Shown here: positions 1-9,170 of the stretch, piece by piece | Numbering within the stretch: position 1 is the first letter of the stretch | Layout of the letters: each line of letters begins with the position of its first letter | Origin: Mnemiopsis leidyi | Lineage: Eukaryota > Ctenophora > Tentaculata > Lobata > Bolinopsidae | Assembly (NCBI GenBank): GCA_000226015.1 | Contig: JH154380.1 | Span: forward strand, 58,100 to 97,527 | Direction of reading: 5' to 3' | DNA length: 39,428 nt | Made by a program: the position numbers and the translations under genes | The notes under the pieces: model-generated | Database searches by the model: none | What the model was told of the DNA's origin: nothing | Seen by the model: only the letters and a program-made list of their open reading frames with translations

Positions 1-155
1 TACCACTATTGGTATTGCAATTACCATACGTAATTCCACTCGCAAGCTCGTGAAATTACTTCAATAAATCCACTCGCAAGCTCGTGAATTTATTGCATGA
101 ATACCACTCGCAAGCTCGTGGTATTAATATGGTAATTGCACTACCAATAGTGGTA
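1..155. repeat. Multi-arm foldback element (three hairpins inside an outer inverted repeat)
   Basis: Bases 1-28 are the inverted complement of 128-155 with one mismatch (27/28). Between them lie three separate hairpins at 30-59, 62-95 and 100-125. Their stem sequences differ, but all share the same core, CACTCGCAAGCTCGTG, with loop TCGCAAGCTC. Folded, the segment would be a cloverleaf-like four-arm structure. The outer repeat starts at the window's first base, so the element may extend to the left. No ORF lies inside. It is probably a non-autonomous foldback mobile element, but I recognise no family. Confidence 0.8.
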
Positions 156-1239
156 TTACCGTATATAATTATAAATCGCATAAGTATAAAGAGCATACAC
201 CAGTGATATAAAAGGAATACTTCTAATATTTTTCATTCTGCTTCCGGTGTGAGGTCGGTTATATTATCAAAATAATCATCAAAAAAGTTATTTGGAACTC
301 ATATAGTGATCAAAGATCTTTAATTTTTCCTCAGGTATTGTTTGGTACCTGATAGCAAGATAATAATAACTTGTTATTGTTACGGTCTTAAATCAGACAT
401 CAGGTTCTATACATAATTTTTTACCGCGTCAAAAAATCAATCACAGCTAAAGATATCAAACGTCAAAGTTTTCAGTGTTGTGGAATGTTAATTGCACGAT
501 AATTCAGGAGTGAAAATCTCCATGGAAACGCGCGCAACTTAGTGCGCGTTTTCAGACGGCATTATGTGAAGCAATTATGCACTTCTAAAAAGCAATTATG
601 CACCTCTAAAAAAGCGGACCGCTTTTTTGAACGCCGACCTTTCAATCGCAATAATCAAACCTGATTTTATCCAATGAACTTGGTACCGTTCTAAATCGAT
701 TAGCTAGGCATGAATCTACCCTTTGATGCAAAAATCTGTACAGAATTAACTGCCAGGGCTGTGATTCGGCAAACCCGGCTAACCCTACCCCCTCTCACAG
801 CCACCACTTTAAACCATTCCTTTGCTTTTTTGCCTTCGGCAAAAAAGCATGAGGATGGAAAAAATTAAGTGATAGAACGATTTTATCATCAATTTATCAA
901 ATGTATTTCTTTATTATTAAAAACAATAATTCAACGTCAAACCCTTTCATATTTAAATTAAAATGTTGAAAATACCCAAAGAATTACGCAACTTTTATAG
1001 TTCTCTACTCGCTCCACAGAGTAATCGGTCATTCTGTCAGACAAATCACTTGAGAAGGTTTGATAATCCTTCCAAATTATACACAATTTGTCACTCGCTG
1101 TAAGTAAGTACAGTTCTTAAACATTAAACAGTAAATCAAGATTGTCATACAGTACATTACTCCACTACAGTAAGCTAAATGTCTACTTCTAATTAAACAG
1201 TTAACAACTCATACATCGCAGTCTGCTGCATCTCCCATA
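156..1239. other. Intergenic, no gene seen
   Basis: The stretch is AT-rich with no ORF or exon-like island that I can support. It holds a CpG-bearing patch (about 528-640), a palindrome annotated separately, and a short hairpin around the two tttgcc/ggcaaa motifs near 830-846. The 1.24 kb end is the 3' side of the minus-strand ShKT gene. A possible AATAAA on the minus strand lies at 910-915, but it is over 300 bp from that stop. Confidence 0.5.
570..628. repeat. 21-bp tandem repeat running into a perfect palindrome
   Basis: Bases 570-590 and 591-611 are two copies of a 21-bp unit (agcaattatgcac...) differing at one base. The second copy runs into a palindrome at 608-628 with 10-bp perfect arms (aaaaaagcgg / ccgctttttt) around one central base. 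Function is unknown; it is consistent with part of a small mobile element. Confidence 0.7.
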
Positions 1240-1878
1240 CTAATTGCAGTCGTTGCAAGTAGCTTGACAGTCGTTAATGATGTCACGGTGGTAGAAGTGG
1301 TTCCTCGCGCACCAGCCCCGCGCTTTGTACTCTGCACACACATCGGACACATCCTGCGCAACCGCACAGATCGGCTTCAGACAGCCATTGCAGGAGTACG
1401 TGCAGTGCTCTGCCATAAACTGTGCGTGAGATTCCCGCTGACAAAATCCTTGTTCAGCCAAGATCCGACAACTGGGGTCGTAGTCAGACATTCCAGCACA
1501 TTCCTCGCTCTCAGCGTAGAGTTCAGGAACACAGTCATTACAGGAGAAGGGACAATGTTTCATCATGTAACCATAGTGACGACCCAGATACGAACACTTT
1601 CCTGCTAACTTCCACTTGTGGCACTGTGGCATTGTGTCCTCCAGCACCAGGCAGTCATCTTCCTCCTCAAACTGGAGACCACAACCCCCGCACGAGCTGG
1701 GACACAACTTTCGGGCTTGCGCGTGGAAGGAGGAGTCAGGTTTGCAGTATCCTAACTGGAACCATCCCCCGCATTGAGTGTTGAAGTCTCTGAGAGTGTC
1801 GCACTCAACTTCTTCTTCTTCTGCAACACTCAGTTCAGTCCACACTGCTAGGGCAAGTGTCATAAGGAGAAACTTCAT
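1240..1878 (-). CDS. Secreted protein with four tandem ShKT domains
   Basis: A single-exon 212-residue protein. Residues 1-19 form a signal peptide (MKFLLMTLALAVW...SVA), so the product is secreted. The rest is four ShKT six-cysteine domains: C26-C66, C76-C116, C127-C166 and C171-C211. Each has the C-x(9)-C-x(8)-C-x(12,13)-C-x(3)-C-x(2)-C spacing typical of the family. ShKT domains occur in potassium-channel-blocking peptides but also in many animal enzymes and structural secreted proteins, so the fold does not show that this is a toxin. There is no catalytic domain. The start is the only ATG that gives a signal peptide. The TAG stop is at 1240-1242. The gene is in tandem, on the same strand, with the protease gene at 2760-3914. 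The family assignment is secure from the cysteine pattern; the role is unknown. Confidence 0.85.
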   Translation of the reverse strand: MKFLLMTLALAVWTELSVAEEEEVECDTLRDFNTQCGGWFQLGYCKPDSSFHAQARKLCPSSCGGCGLQFEEEDDCLVLEDTMPQCHKWKLAGKCSYLGRHYGYMMKHCPFSCNDCVPELYAESEECAGMSDYDPSCRILAEQGFCQRESHAQFMAEHCTYSCNGCLKPICAVAQDVSDVCAEYKARGWCARNHFYHRDIINDCQATCNDCN

Positions 1879-1901
1879 CTTGACCGTGAGGAGCTAGCTG
1901 G

Positions 1902-1910
1902 GCGATATAA
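1902..1910 (-). promoter_or_regulatory. Possible TATA-like box of the ShKT gene
   Basis: On the minus strand a GTTTATATC-like motif sits about 25-35 bp upstream of the ShKT protein's ATG (1878). If it is used, the 5' UTR would be almost absent. It is weaker than the box of the neighbouring protease gene. Confidence 0.3.
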
Positions 1911-2759
1911 ACGGAGAAAACAAACAAGTTACCGGTATAAGACGATTTGTAATCAGCCCTGCAGGGACCACCGCCAAGCTCTTAAACATAATCAAATCTT
2001 CCCGGTGTCCCCAAATTCCTAACAAGCTGATCTAATTACCGGAGGTATCAGAAGTTTTGTCAGTTGTGACAAAGAAAACACAGAGCTATTCGGAGAACTG
2101 ATCTGGCCGTGATATTTGGTAGATAGCTTCAATTTGGTAATTAGAGTCAAAGATGATATACGTCTGCAGGATGAATGGTGCACAGTTTATAATCAATCCG
2201 TCTGATGACCCTGAACTGTTTGTTTGTTTAATTAAGTATTGGAACTTTGAAGTGTAGTAAGATGATAGACCTGGATCTTGCTGCTGGTTACGAGTATTTC
2301 TTCACAAGGTGGTCAACTGAACCACGTCAGACAAAATGATCAAGTTTACAGCCAGTAATTATCGCTTAAATCGAAAGTTTTTAAAGCTTCCGGCATAAAA
2401 TTTAATCTTCTTTATGATTCCTACTGATAAAGGTATGTTTACTAAAGCAAAGTTTTTTTGGAATCTAGGACTTTAGCTTAGTAATTCAGCAGTAATCGTT
2501 TCATTGTTTAAAGTCTGATTTAGTAAATTTCTCAGCATCACGGTAAGTGAGCAGGTAGATCCAATGTGACACTTATTTACTTTTTCGCAATTTAAGTGGC
2601 TAAAAACAAAATCACACAAGACTTACAAACGCTCCAAGTTTAATTCGAATGAATTTTACATTTCACGCTTAAAAATTCATATTACTGTACACTAGTGATT
2701 GAGTTCCACTAAGCAAAATTGTAACACGTATATAATTCTAGTGTTCACAGTTGCGCATT
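1911..2759. other. Intergenic between two secretory genes, no gene seen
   Basis: AT-rich, without coding signal on either strand. Bases 2639-2644 read ATTAAA on the minus strand, about 115 bp downstream of the protease stop, and could be its poly(A) signal. Nothing else is recognised. Confidence 0.45.
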
Positions 2760-3914
2760 CTAACACATATGCGCGTGTTTACAAGTACCATTAGGACACA
2801 TGATAGTCCCGCAAGCGCAGCCGTTCTCATCTACTCCCTCACATTCCTCCTCGTCTTGGGGAACGTAGTCAGGCTGGTTGTCTTTCTTATTTGTTGGCTG
2901 CAGATTCGGTACAGCCCCAAACCTCCAATACTCACACTTTGCTGTGCCGCGCGCTGTCTCGAAGTACCCCTTCATGCCCCAGCTTGTTCCCCAACTGTTT
3001 TTCAGGATCATGGAGTTGGGAGTGTACCCTATGGCGAAGACGGCGTGGTTAGCTGCTTCGCAACCTCTGTTTCCACACCTGCATGTATTGTCCTTGATTA
3101 TGCCACTTTCGTAGCTGAAGAAGTTGTCTGTCACCTCGAATGCTATGGCAACAGCGCCTTGCGTTAGAGCATTGATCACATTACTCTCTCCAACTGCAAT
3201 TTTCATATAACTTTTTTTACCTACGAACCGAGCCGCGATGAGACCATTAACCTTAGTTTTGTGCTTGTTAGCACATTTTTGACTCTTGCCGTTATACTCA
3301 AGTTCGCTTTCCAGAGTGAGATGCCTCTTTTTCAGGGAGTAGTCCCAAGCCTCTTCATAGAATCCGCCTCCACATCCTCTGTTTGCGTACACACAATCGA
3401 GATACTGCTTCTCGGAGAAAGCCTTTAGTTTTCCTGTCATGATGGCGTAGTTAGTCTCGAGAGTGCCAACAGCCCCGTAAGCCCAACAAGCCCCACAGTC
3501 ACCCTGGTCTTTTACGCCGGTAACCTTGCCTTCTTTTCTCCAGTCGACAGAAGCAGGAGCGGCCACCGAGTTGGACAAATGGAAAGTTTCCGTTTCCGGG
3601 TTCTCGTGAAGAGCTGAGATGTTACGTTTAAGTCCGAGATGTCCGCGCTTCTCTTTAGGAGTCATGTCTGCGAACAGGTTCAGTCCCAAAGTCCAGGAGG
3701 GGTGTTCAGCGTTTTCTTTCACGATATTCTTCACGGTCCGCTTGAACATTTTCAGTCTTCTAGCAGACTTGAGTTTTCCTTCTTCTGCAGAGAAAGTCTG
3801 GTAGAGACTCAGCATGTTGGTTGGACTCTCCAGTGCCGCACCTAGACTGCGTTTGCTGAAGCGCACAGCACTGACAGCGCAGATTAGAAGGGACAGCAGC
3901 GTCAAATACTTCAT
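2760..3914 (-). CDS. Papain-family (C1A, cathepsin L-like) cysteine protease with Cys-rich C-terminal tail
   Basis: A single-exon 384-residue preproprotease. Residues 1-16 are a signal peptide. Residues about 35-95 are an I29 inhibitor propeptide keeping R53, F57, I64 and N68 of the ERFNIN motif, plus a LGLNLFADMT segment. The mature enzyme begins near A119-VDWR. It has the oxyanion-hole Q137, catalytic C143 in GDCGACWAYG, H290 in NHAVFAIGY and N306 in KNSWGTSWGMKGYF, so the full papain catalytic set is present and the enzyme should cut proteins in lysosomes or outside the cell. The CGACWAY block differs slightly from the usual CGSCWAF. Beyond the normal end (about residue 338) there is an acidic linker and a 26-residue tail with six cysteines (C359-C384, the last being the C-terminal residue), which ordinary cathepsin L lacks. 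The ATG at 3914 has a TATA box about 40 bp upstream. Confidence 0.9.
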   Translation of the reverse strand: MKYLTLLSLLICAVSAVRFSKRSLGAALESPTNMLSLYQTFSAEEGKLKSARRLKMFKRTVKNIVKENAEHPSWTLGLNLFADMTPKEKRGHLGLKRNISALHENPETETFHLSNSVAAPASVDWRKEGKVTGVKDQGDCGACWAYGAVGTLETNYAIMTGKLKAFSEKQYLDCVYANRGCGGGFYEEAWDYSLKKRHLTLESELEYNGKSQKCANKHKTKVNGLIAARFVGKKSYMKIAVGESNVINALTQGAVAIAFEVTDNFFSYESGIIKDNTCRCGNRGCEAANHAVFAIGYTPNSMILKNSWGTSWGMKGYFETARGTAKCEYWRFGAVPNLQPTNKKDNQPDYVPQDEEECEGVDENGCACGTIMCPNGTCKHAHMC

Positions 3915-3949
3915 GGTGGTGGAATTGAGGGAGGAGAGAAGTTTAGGAG

Positions 3950-3957
3950 TTTATATA
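3950..3957 (-). promoter_or_regulatory. TATA box of the cysteine protease gene
   Basis: TATATAAA on the minus strand lies 36-43 bp upstream of the protease ATG. With the usual 25-30 bp TATA-to-start distance, the 5' UTR would be only about 10-15 nt long. The intervening sequence is pyrimidine-rich and the ATG has a favourable CCACC context. Confidence 0.6.
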
Positions 3958-5452
3958 TGTGAGCCTGGTCTTTGTTCAAATTTTCTCTTTTCAGACATTG
4001 TCCAAGGACAGGTCAACCAATTGTTCCTCATTAGTCATAATGCGATTAACTTCCTTGATGTGATAAAAAAGAAGTAAGTTTAGGTTTCATATCATAACTT
4101 TATGTTTCTTTTATATTCCATTGTTTGAAGGTGTTGTAGTTGGAAGCTCATTTGATATTTCATTTTCTCACAGACACTTTTATTGTATCTAAAATTTTGT
4201 AGAGAAAGTTGAACAAAAGAAGTGGATGTCGACTGTCGAGCTCCAATAAACGTTAACTCCAATAACGTTCATTAAAAGAATGGGTCAATGACATGCTTTA
4301 TTATGAGAGATATTTTTTCAAACTTCGTGCTTTTTTGCGAAGAAAAATAGCAAAATAACTGGTTCAAATTAGTAGTCGTGGAAGAGGGTAAGATTGGGTC
4401 ATCCAGGCTCAAGCTGCCAAATAGCCACGGCAGGGTCCGCTGACACAAAGCAATTTCATACATCGCCCGCTATCGTGGAACTTGCATGTTTAACGAAATA
4501 GCTCCACAAATGTATTCTATCCAAACAATATATTTGCAAGAATATAATCGTTGCGCACCGTGCATATCACTTTCAGAGTATTACACCGAATTAACTTCTC
4601 AATTTCATATTCAATTCTCATCTGGCTTATCTAATATCTATGGTTTGACATTAACGTGCTACTATGGCCTACTAGTTTAATAAGAGTTACATCTATTCTG
4701 CCAATTTAAGTCTAATTTTGCGACTACGGTCAAAATAAACGAACCGCAAATTTAACACATCGCGATTAAACTTGCTACTGCACTTGACTTGAATAGTACA
4801 ACTACAATAAATGCATATAATGGCGCTCAATTGCACCTAAAACGAATAAAACTTTTGAATCTTATTTAGCTTGTATTCGTTCGGTATCAATTACAGTAAA
4901 ATTTGACAGGATGTTATACGGCTTACGTTTTAGCGTTCGAAAAAAAGCAATATCTGCCGGAAATATGAATGAAACAGTATTACCAAAATATTGATGGTGC
5001 ACTTGAGAGGCTGTTGCGATAGCAAGCTTAATCTAAGTCTGATTCGTGACGCAAATTAATTACACAATGCCGCTTCAAGTTTTTAACTCAGTATGAGTTT
5101 TTAGACGTTCTACATTTTACTCTTAAGTTTTATATGGATTTTACGGTAATTCACTAATTCAGTATTCAAAGGAAGATGGAAATGTAGCGTCCGACTGAGA
5201 CTAAGCATAGCTGGCACATTTCTTGTTTATTGTTAGGAGAGATATTTCTTTCAAATGACAGTTAATGTATGATGAATTTGACTCAAAATATGTTTTGAAA
5301 TTTACTGATAAAATACACTCGATTGCAAAAGTTAATGGCGTTTTGTCATGTGAAACAAAAACCCTTTACTCATTCTAACACTTTTAAAGTCGGAGTAGAC
5401 TTAGATCATAGTATGTTTGTCACATAAAGTAACCATATTCTAATGTACATAC
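3958..5452. other. Region downstream of the TTC39-like exons, no further TTC39 exon found
   Basis: AT-rich throughout. I searched the minus strand for a phase-0 exon continuing the TTC39-like gene and found none. The only coding-like stretch is the possible LINE fragment at 4272-4466. Confidence 0.4.
4272..4466 (-). mobile_element. Possible LINE open-reading-frame fragment
   Basis: A 63-codon minus-strand frame contains a stretch (LPSSTTTNLNQLFCYFSSQK... then FEKI) that resembles the linker just before the reverse-transcriptase domain of many LINEs (PLPS, then LA-x-x-F-x-x-FF-x-x-KI-x-x-I). Only about 60 residues remain. The match is by eye and weak. No reverse-transcriptase catalytic motif is present. 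Confidence 0.25.
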
Positions 5453-7723
5453 CTGCATAGCAGCGTCAATATCCAGCAGACTTTGAGCGATGTTTTCTCT
5501 GTCGAACGTCATGATGGCCTGCATAAAGCCGATATTGCAGTATGCCATTGCAGCGTACATGTCTGTATCTTTGTAGCACGCCACACATTCTCGAGCTTGA
5601 TCCAATCTGGGATAGATATGTCAGTTCGACGTTGAAAGTAGATACACATGATAAATGCATAAATACAAATGAAAAACCAACTCGAAATTATGATTTATTG
5701 GTAACTGAAATCAATAAAAGCAGGTCAGAAAACAATTTTTCTTCGTATTAGTAGTAAATGGTTCGACTCAGGCTATAAGGAAAAGGACTCAAATATCATA
5801 CATTTAAATGGTCGCCACTTGCCTGGACTCGGCACTTGTTCATGTATAATGCATCATGGTCATATTTATTTGTCCGTCCAGCTCTTGACGTGACCAGTCT
5901 CACCAGCAGATTTGTGCTTTACCATATACACTTTATAGCTAAGCCTTTTTCGGCTGGGTAGTGTAGTGGTTTCATTTACGCCTCCCATGCAGCAGACCGG
6001 GGTTCGATCCCCGGCTGTGGCAAGTCGGCCAGTCACCAGACTGTGTCTGGTAAAGCTTCGGCTGGAAAAGCACACTCCCTGGCTCGTAAAATTAACCCCC
6101 CTACAGCTAGTTTAGTGCCTCAGTACGGAGTGGCAGAAAAGGAGATGAGCACCTCAGGCTATCCCGTCTAAGGAAGTGACCTAAATTTGCATTGCATTTG
6201 TAGATTTAGTTTTCATTTCCTTTTACAAATTCATCCAGTTTCGATATTTCAAAAGAGGATTATTATTTCCATTAGACATCCAATGGACCACACTAATAAA
6301 AGAAGAGTGGAGAGTAGGGGAAAGTGACGGGAGAACTAAGGGAGAAGGGTGGAGAGAATGGTGCTAGGAGGATAGAGCCAGGAGATAATGGTGCTAGGAG
6401 GATAGAGCAGAGATGACAGGAAGGGATGAAAGCGAAATTAAGATATAATAATACTAACCTATTTAACTAGCAGGGATCTAGGCTTTCTATTAGAAAAAAG
6501 TCTTTTGGCTGACAGATGTCTAAAGTATACTCATTGTGGCACTACAGTAACCTTATTCTGGAAACTTCGTCTTGGAAAGACTTTGAAAGGAAATGATTAC
6601 TGAAGTTTAATACTAATAAATGTAGTGTGCTTTATTTAGATTTTAATGATAATGAACATAACAACTATGTTCTAGATGATAGTGTAAAAGAAAAGACTTC
6701 AATCAGACCACATCTTAACTATCTTGTCTGGCTTTGGAATCCTGCAGCTGAGTACGGAAATTGGTCTTCACTTTTAAGGATTAAGCTGAGCATTAAGAGA
6801 TGCTTTACCCGTATGATTGAAGGGGCAGACCTTCTTCCATACCAAAAGTGACTGCAGGTTCTACAGCTGACTACTCTTGCTGAGATGTGTTAAATGGGTG
6901 ATCTTATTGAAGTTTGGAAAGCTAGCCAAGGTGTATTCTGTTTGGCTGGAGTTTTAAATTTCAGTAAACCTGAAAAGAGTAAAAATTCCAAGATAAGGTA
7001 GTTTTGCACTGTTGTGGGATAAACAACTAATTGAGGTGAAGAATGCACCAACTTTGAATATTTTAATGCTTATTTAGAGATGTTTAAAAGAAAAACTTAT
7101 GTTTTGGGTACATATATATGGTATTGGAAACTTTGGGAACTTTTAGATAAAGTTTTGAACCGAATTGAAAGTAAAAATAATTTGTAGAACATGTAAAGAC
7201 ACAATAGCTTTCTTCAAGGTAACTCATTTGTTGTACAGGTTTTTGATACTTCATTGAATGATTTGTTGAATGTTTTCAGGTTTTTGAGATTTTTAAGAGA
7301 TTATGTATGATGATACTGATATTACTATTTATTATTTATAATAAATAATACCCTATTTTCTGGAGGCATTGACACCACTTGTGAGTCCATTTATGACACT
7401 AATTTGATGCCTTAAAATGTCAACGACACTTTCTGGAGTGTTATGTGGATAACTGAACTGGGTGTCACATAAACTATGATTGCCCATTCATTGTCTGTAT
7501 CCATTGTCAGGTCTGTTTTGTGTTTCAAATTTGTCCAGATTTCGCTGCGTAAACCAGGATGAGGATGCCAAAAATTTTCAGCATCAAGTATCTGTAAGCT
7601 ATGCTGTTAAAAATATTGCCCTAGGTACACAGAATTGTTTGAGCCTTACCTGTTTGTAAGGAGGTGGTCTCTAGCCTCAGCAGCTTTGGAGATGGATGCA
7701 GCAATATCAATTTCATCCCCCAT
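5453..7723 (-). CDS. TTC39-like TPR protein, first two coding exons only (partial)
   Basis: Coding exon 1 is 7723-7650 (ATG at 7723, 24 codons plus 2 nt, donor GTAAGG). Coding exon 2 is 5606-5453 (acceptor CCCAG, donor GTATGT). They join in phase to give 75 residues starting MGDEIDIAASISKAAEARDH and continuing through TNRLDQARECV to FMQAIMTFDRENIAQS. The FMQAIMTFD block and the preceding DMYAAMAYCN match the N-terminal part of the TTC39 / Iml2-type outer-membrane TPR family, where MQA-x-MTF-(D/E)-x-x-(D/N)-I is characteristic. Family members are about 550-600 residues long, so around 500 residues are missing. Downstream (toward 1) lie only repeats and two unrelated same-strand genes. Either the gene continues beyond the left window edge with those genes nested in an intron, or it is a truncated copy. 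Confidence 0.65.
5947..6185 (+). mobile_element. tRNA-derived SINE
   Basis: The head (about 5951-6021) looks like a tRNA. It has an A box (GGTAGTGTAGTGG), a CGCCTCCCATG anticodon-arm region reminiscent of tRNA-Gly(CCC), and a perfect B box with T arm (CCGGGGTTCGATCCCCGG). The 5' strand of the acceptor stem does not pair with the 3' strand. The homology runs on into a non-tRNA body (cagtcaccagactgtgtctgg..., then a CCC-rich part) that fades near 6185, so this is a SINE rather than a functional tRNA gene. Confidence 0.7.
6298..6435 (+). repeat. Purine-rich tract with a 30-bp direct duplication
   Basis: The plus strand is strongly purine-biased. Inside it, ggtgctaggaggatagagc occurs twice, about 30 bp apart (near 6360 and 6390). 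No coding potential. Confidence 0.6.
6590..7010 (+). pseudogene. Degraded LINE reverse-transcriptase C-terminal fragment
   Basis: The plus strand reads KFNTNKCSVLYLDFND, then RPHLNYLVWLWNPAAEYGNW, then RCFTRMIEGADLLPYQK. After a stop at 6849-6851 it continues LQVLQLTTLAEMC and MGDLIEVWKA. These follow, in order, the KFN-x-x-KC-x-V, RPHLEY-x-x-x-W-x-P, R-x-T+-I-x-G, L-x-L-x-TL-x-x-R and GD(L/M)IEVYK signatures at the end of non-LTR retrotransposon reverse transcriptases. About 20 residues expected between KFN and RPHL are missing, and at least three in-frame stops follow. It is a dead 5'-truncated copy with no catalytic YADD motif. Confidence 0.75.
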
Positions 7724-8254
7724 AACCTTATTATTATGGGGTTAGTTTAGAAAAATAATCACACATGTGTCTGGTGAAAAAGTTGTCATCTTAGAGATTG
7801 ATCATTAGATCAATAAGATCATAGATTATAAATGGATAACGATACAGCCAAGAACCTACTTAACCAAAATTAAAAACTAATAGTCGTTGTTTAAAAGTTT
7901 CTTGAGTGAAACACACAGTTCGAGTCAGAAGCGTATCACAATTATGAACGACCCATTTTAATATTTTTTAAATAAACCATTTCACAGTTATAAGGAAAAT
8001 ATGTCATCTTCAGGTTTCTCCTTATTCTCAAGAACCCTGAACAAATTAATAGGAACATGATAAAAAGCTAATTATTAATTTCTAAAATCGACATTCAATA
8101 TAGTGAAATTATCAAAATGTACACACCATAGTGAAGACAACAAATATTCGAAAACAATTAACGAAAATTCAATATGACATATATTGAAAATCTATCAGGT
8201 ATCGCTAACTATGGTGTTAGCATCCTTATGAAGCTTTAGATCATTATTAGACTT

Positions 8255-9170
8255 ATATATATGTATTTTCACCCTTGAAACAGGGACAAAATATGCAATA
8301 AATTGGACAAATAAACATAAAGCATGGTTATGGATAAAAAATTTCCTCAGTAGGCTCAATAAACTCATGTATATTTTCATCCAGAAAGCAGAGACAAAAT
8401 ACGCAATAAATTGGAAGAATGAAGCTTGATTAGGGACTACCAATAATCTTATACTTATTTTAATTCGGACACTCCCACAGCCACATGTTAGAAAAGTGTA
8501 AAGCCCAATTACAGGAGGCCGAATGTACAATTATACATACACGCTAGTGACGGTTAAGGTTGTGTGTACCATACTTTCATCACCCAAGACTTCACTGCAA
8601 TGGGCAGCTACTCATTTAACCCTCACACCCGATTTCTCGAGCATTTGGCTGAGTGGACGTTGGGGCTGCATAGATCCAACGGAATCCTTAGTTGAGCATC
8701 AACGATGCTCACCCCATTGCCAGTGCCGCATCTGGGAATCGAACTGCACTGTTAACCTTTCGATTAGCAGACAGACAATTAAACCGACTGCGCCACTGAG
8801 CCATGGGGCATCATAAAAAGTCCCTCATAATAAAAATTTCCGCATTATAAAAATTCCGTCAGTTGGCCCTGCATAAAATTAATCGAGTAATTGGCCAAAG
8901 GTGGTTTTCATTTTTACATATGATATTTGTTATTTAATAAACTTAAACCAGAATTTAAATGTTCTTTTCTCTAAATTTTCTTTTCTCTGAACCCCTGTAC
9001 ATTTTCATTTAGGAAACATGGACAAAAAGCACCGAATTGAACGGATAAAGCTTGAATATAAATATAGACTGCCTGCATTATTATATATATGCAATGTAAT
9101 GTGATATAAATTCCCCAATACAAGAACCCCTGTATATTTTCATTCTGTAAACAGGGACAAAATTGCCTTG
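8255..9170. repeat. Four dispersed copies of a roughly 60-bp AT-rich repeat
   Basis: Copies start near 8255, 8366, 8992 and 9126. Shared blocks are tgtatattttcat, then (g/c)aaacagggacaaaat, then gcaataaattgga and ataaagcttga. Divergence between copies is roughly 15-25% by eye. All are in direct orientation. The last copy runs directly into the CpG-rich island at 9160. Confidence 0.6.
8625..8812 (-). mobile_element. tRNA-derived SINE (minus strand)
   Basis: The minus strand from about 8806 reads GGCTCAGTGGCGCAGTCGG (A box), an anticodon-like CTGCTAATC, CGAAAGGTTAAC, and GTTCGATTCCC (B box). This resembles a degenerate Asn/Ser-type tRNA head. A non-tRNA body with a small hairpin (gagcatcgttgatgctc) follows down to about 8625. 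It is a different SINE family from the one at 5947. Confidence 0.65.

Noticed and set aside
1264-1784. Plus-strand ORFs across the ShKT gene
   Set aside because: They are antisense shadows; the minus frame has a signal peptide and four perfect six-Cys domains.
1240-1878. Calling the ShKT protein a toxin
   Set aside because: The ShKT fold is shared with many non-toxin secreted proteins, and no sequence feature here proves channel-blocking activity.
2751-3167. 138-codon plus-strand ORF
   Set aside because: It is antisense to the cysteine protease and its length is explained by the codon bias of the true gene.
5947-6021. Functional tRNA gene
   Set aside because: The A and B boxes are good, but the acceptor stem does not pair and a non-tRNA SINE body follows.
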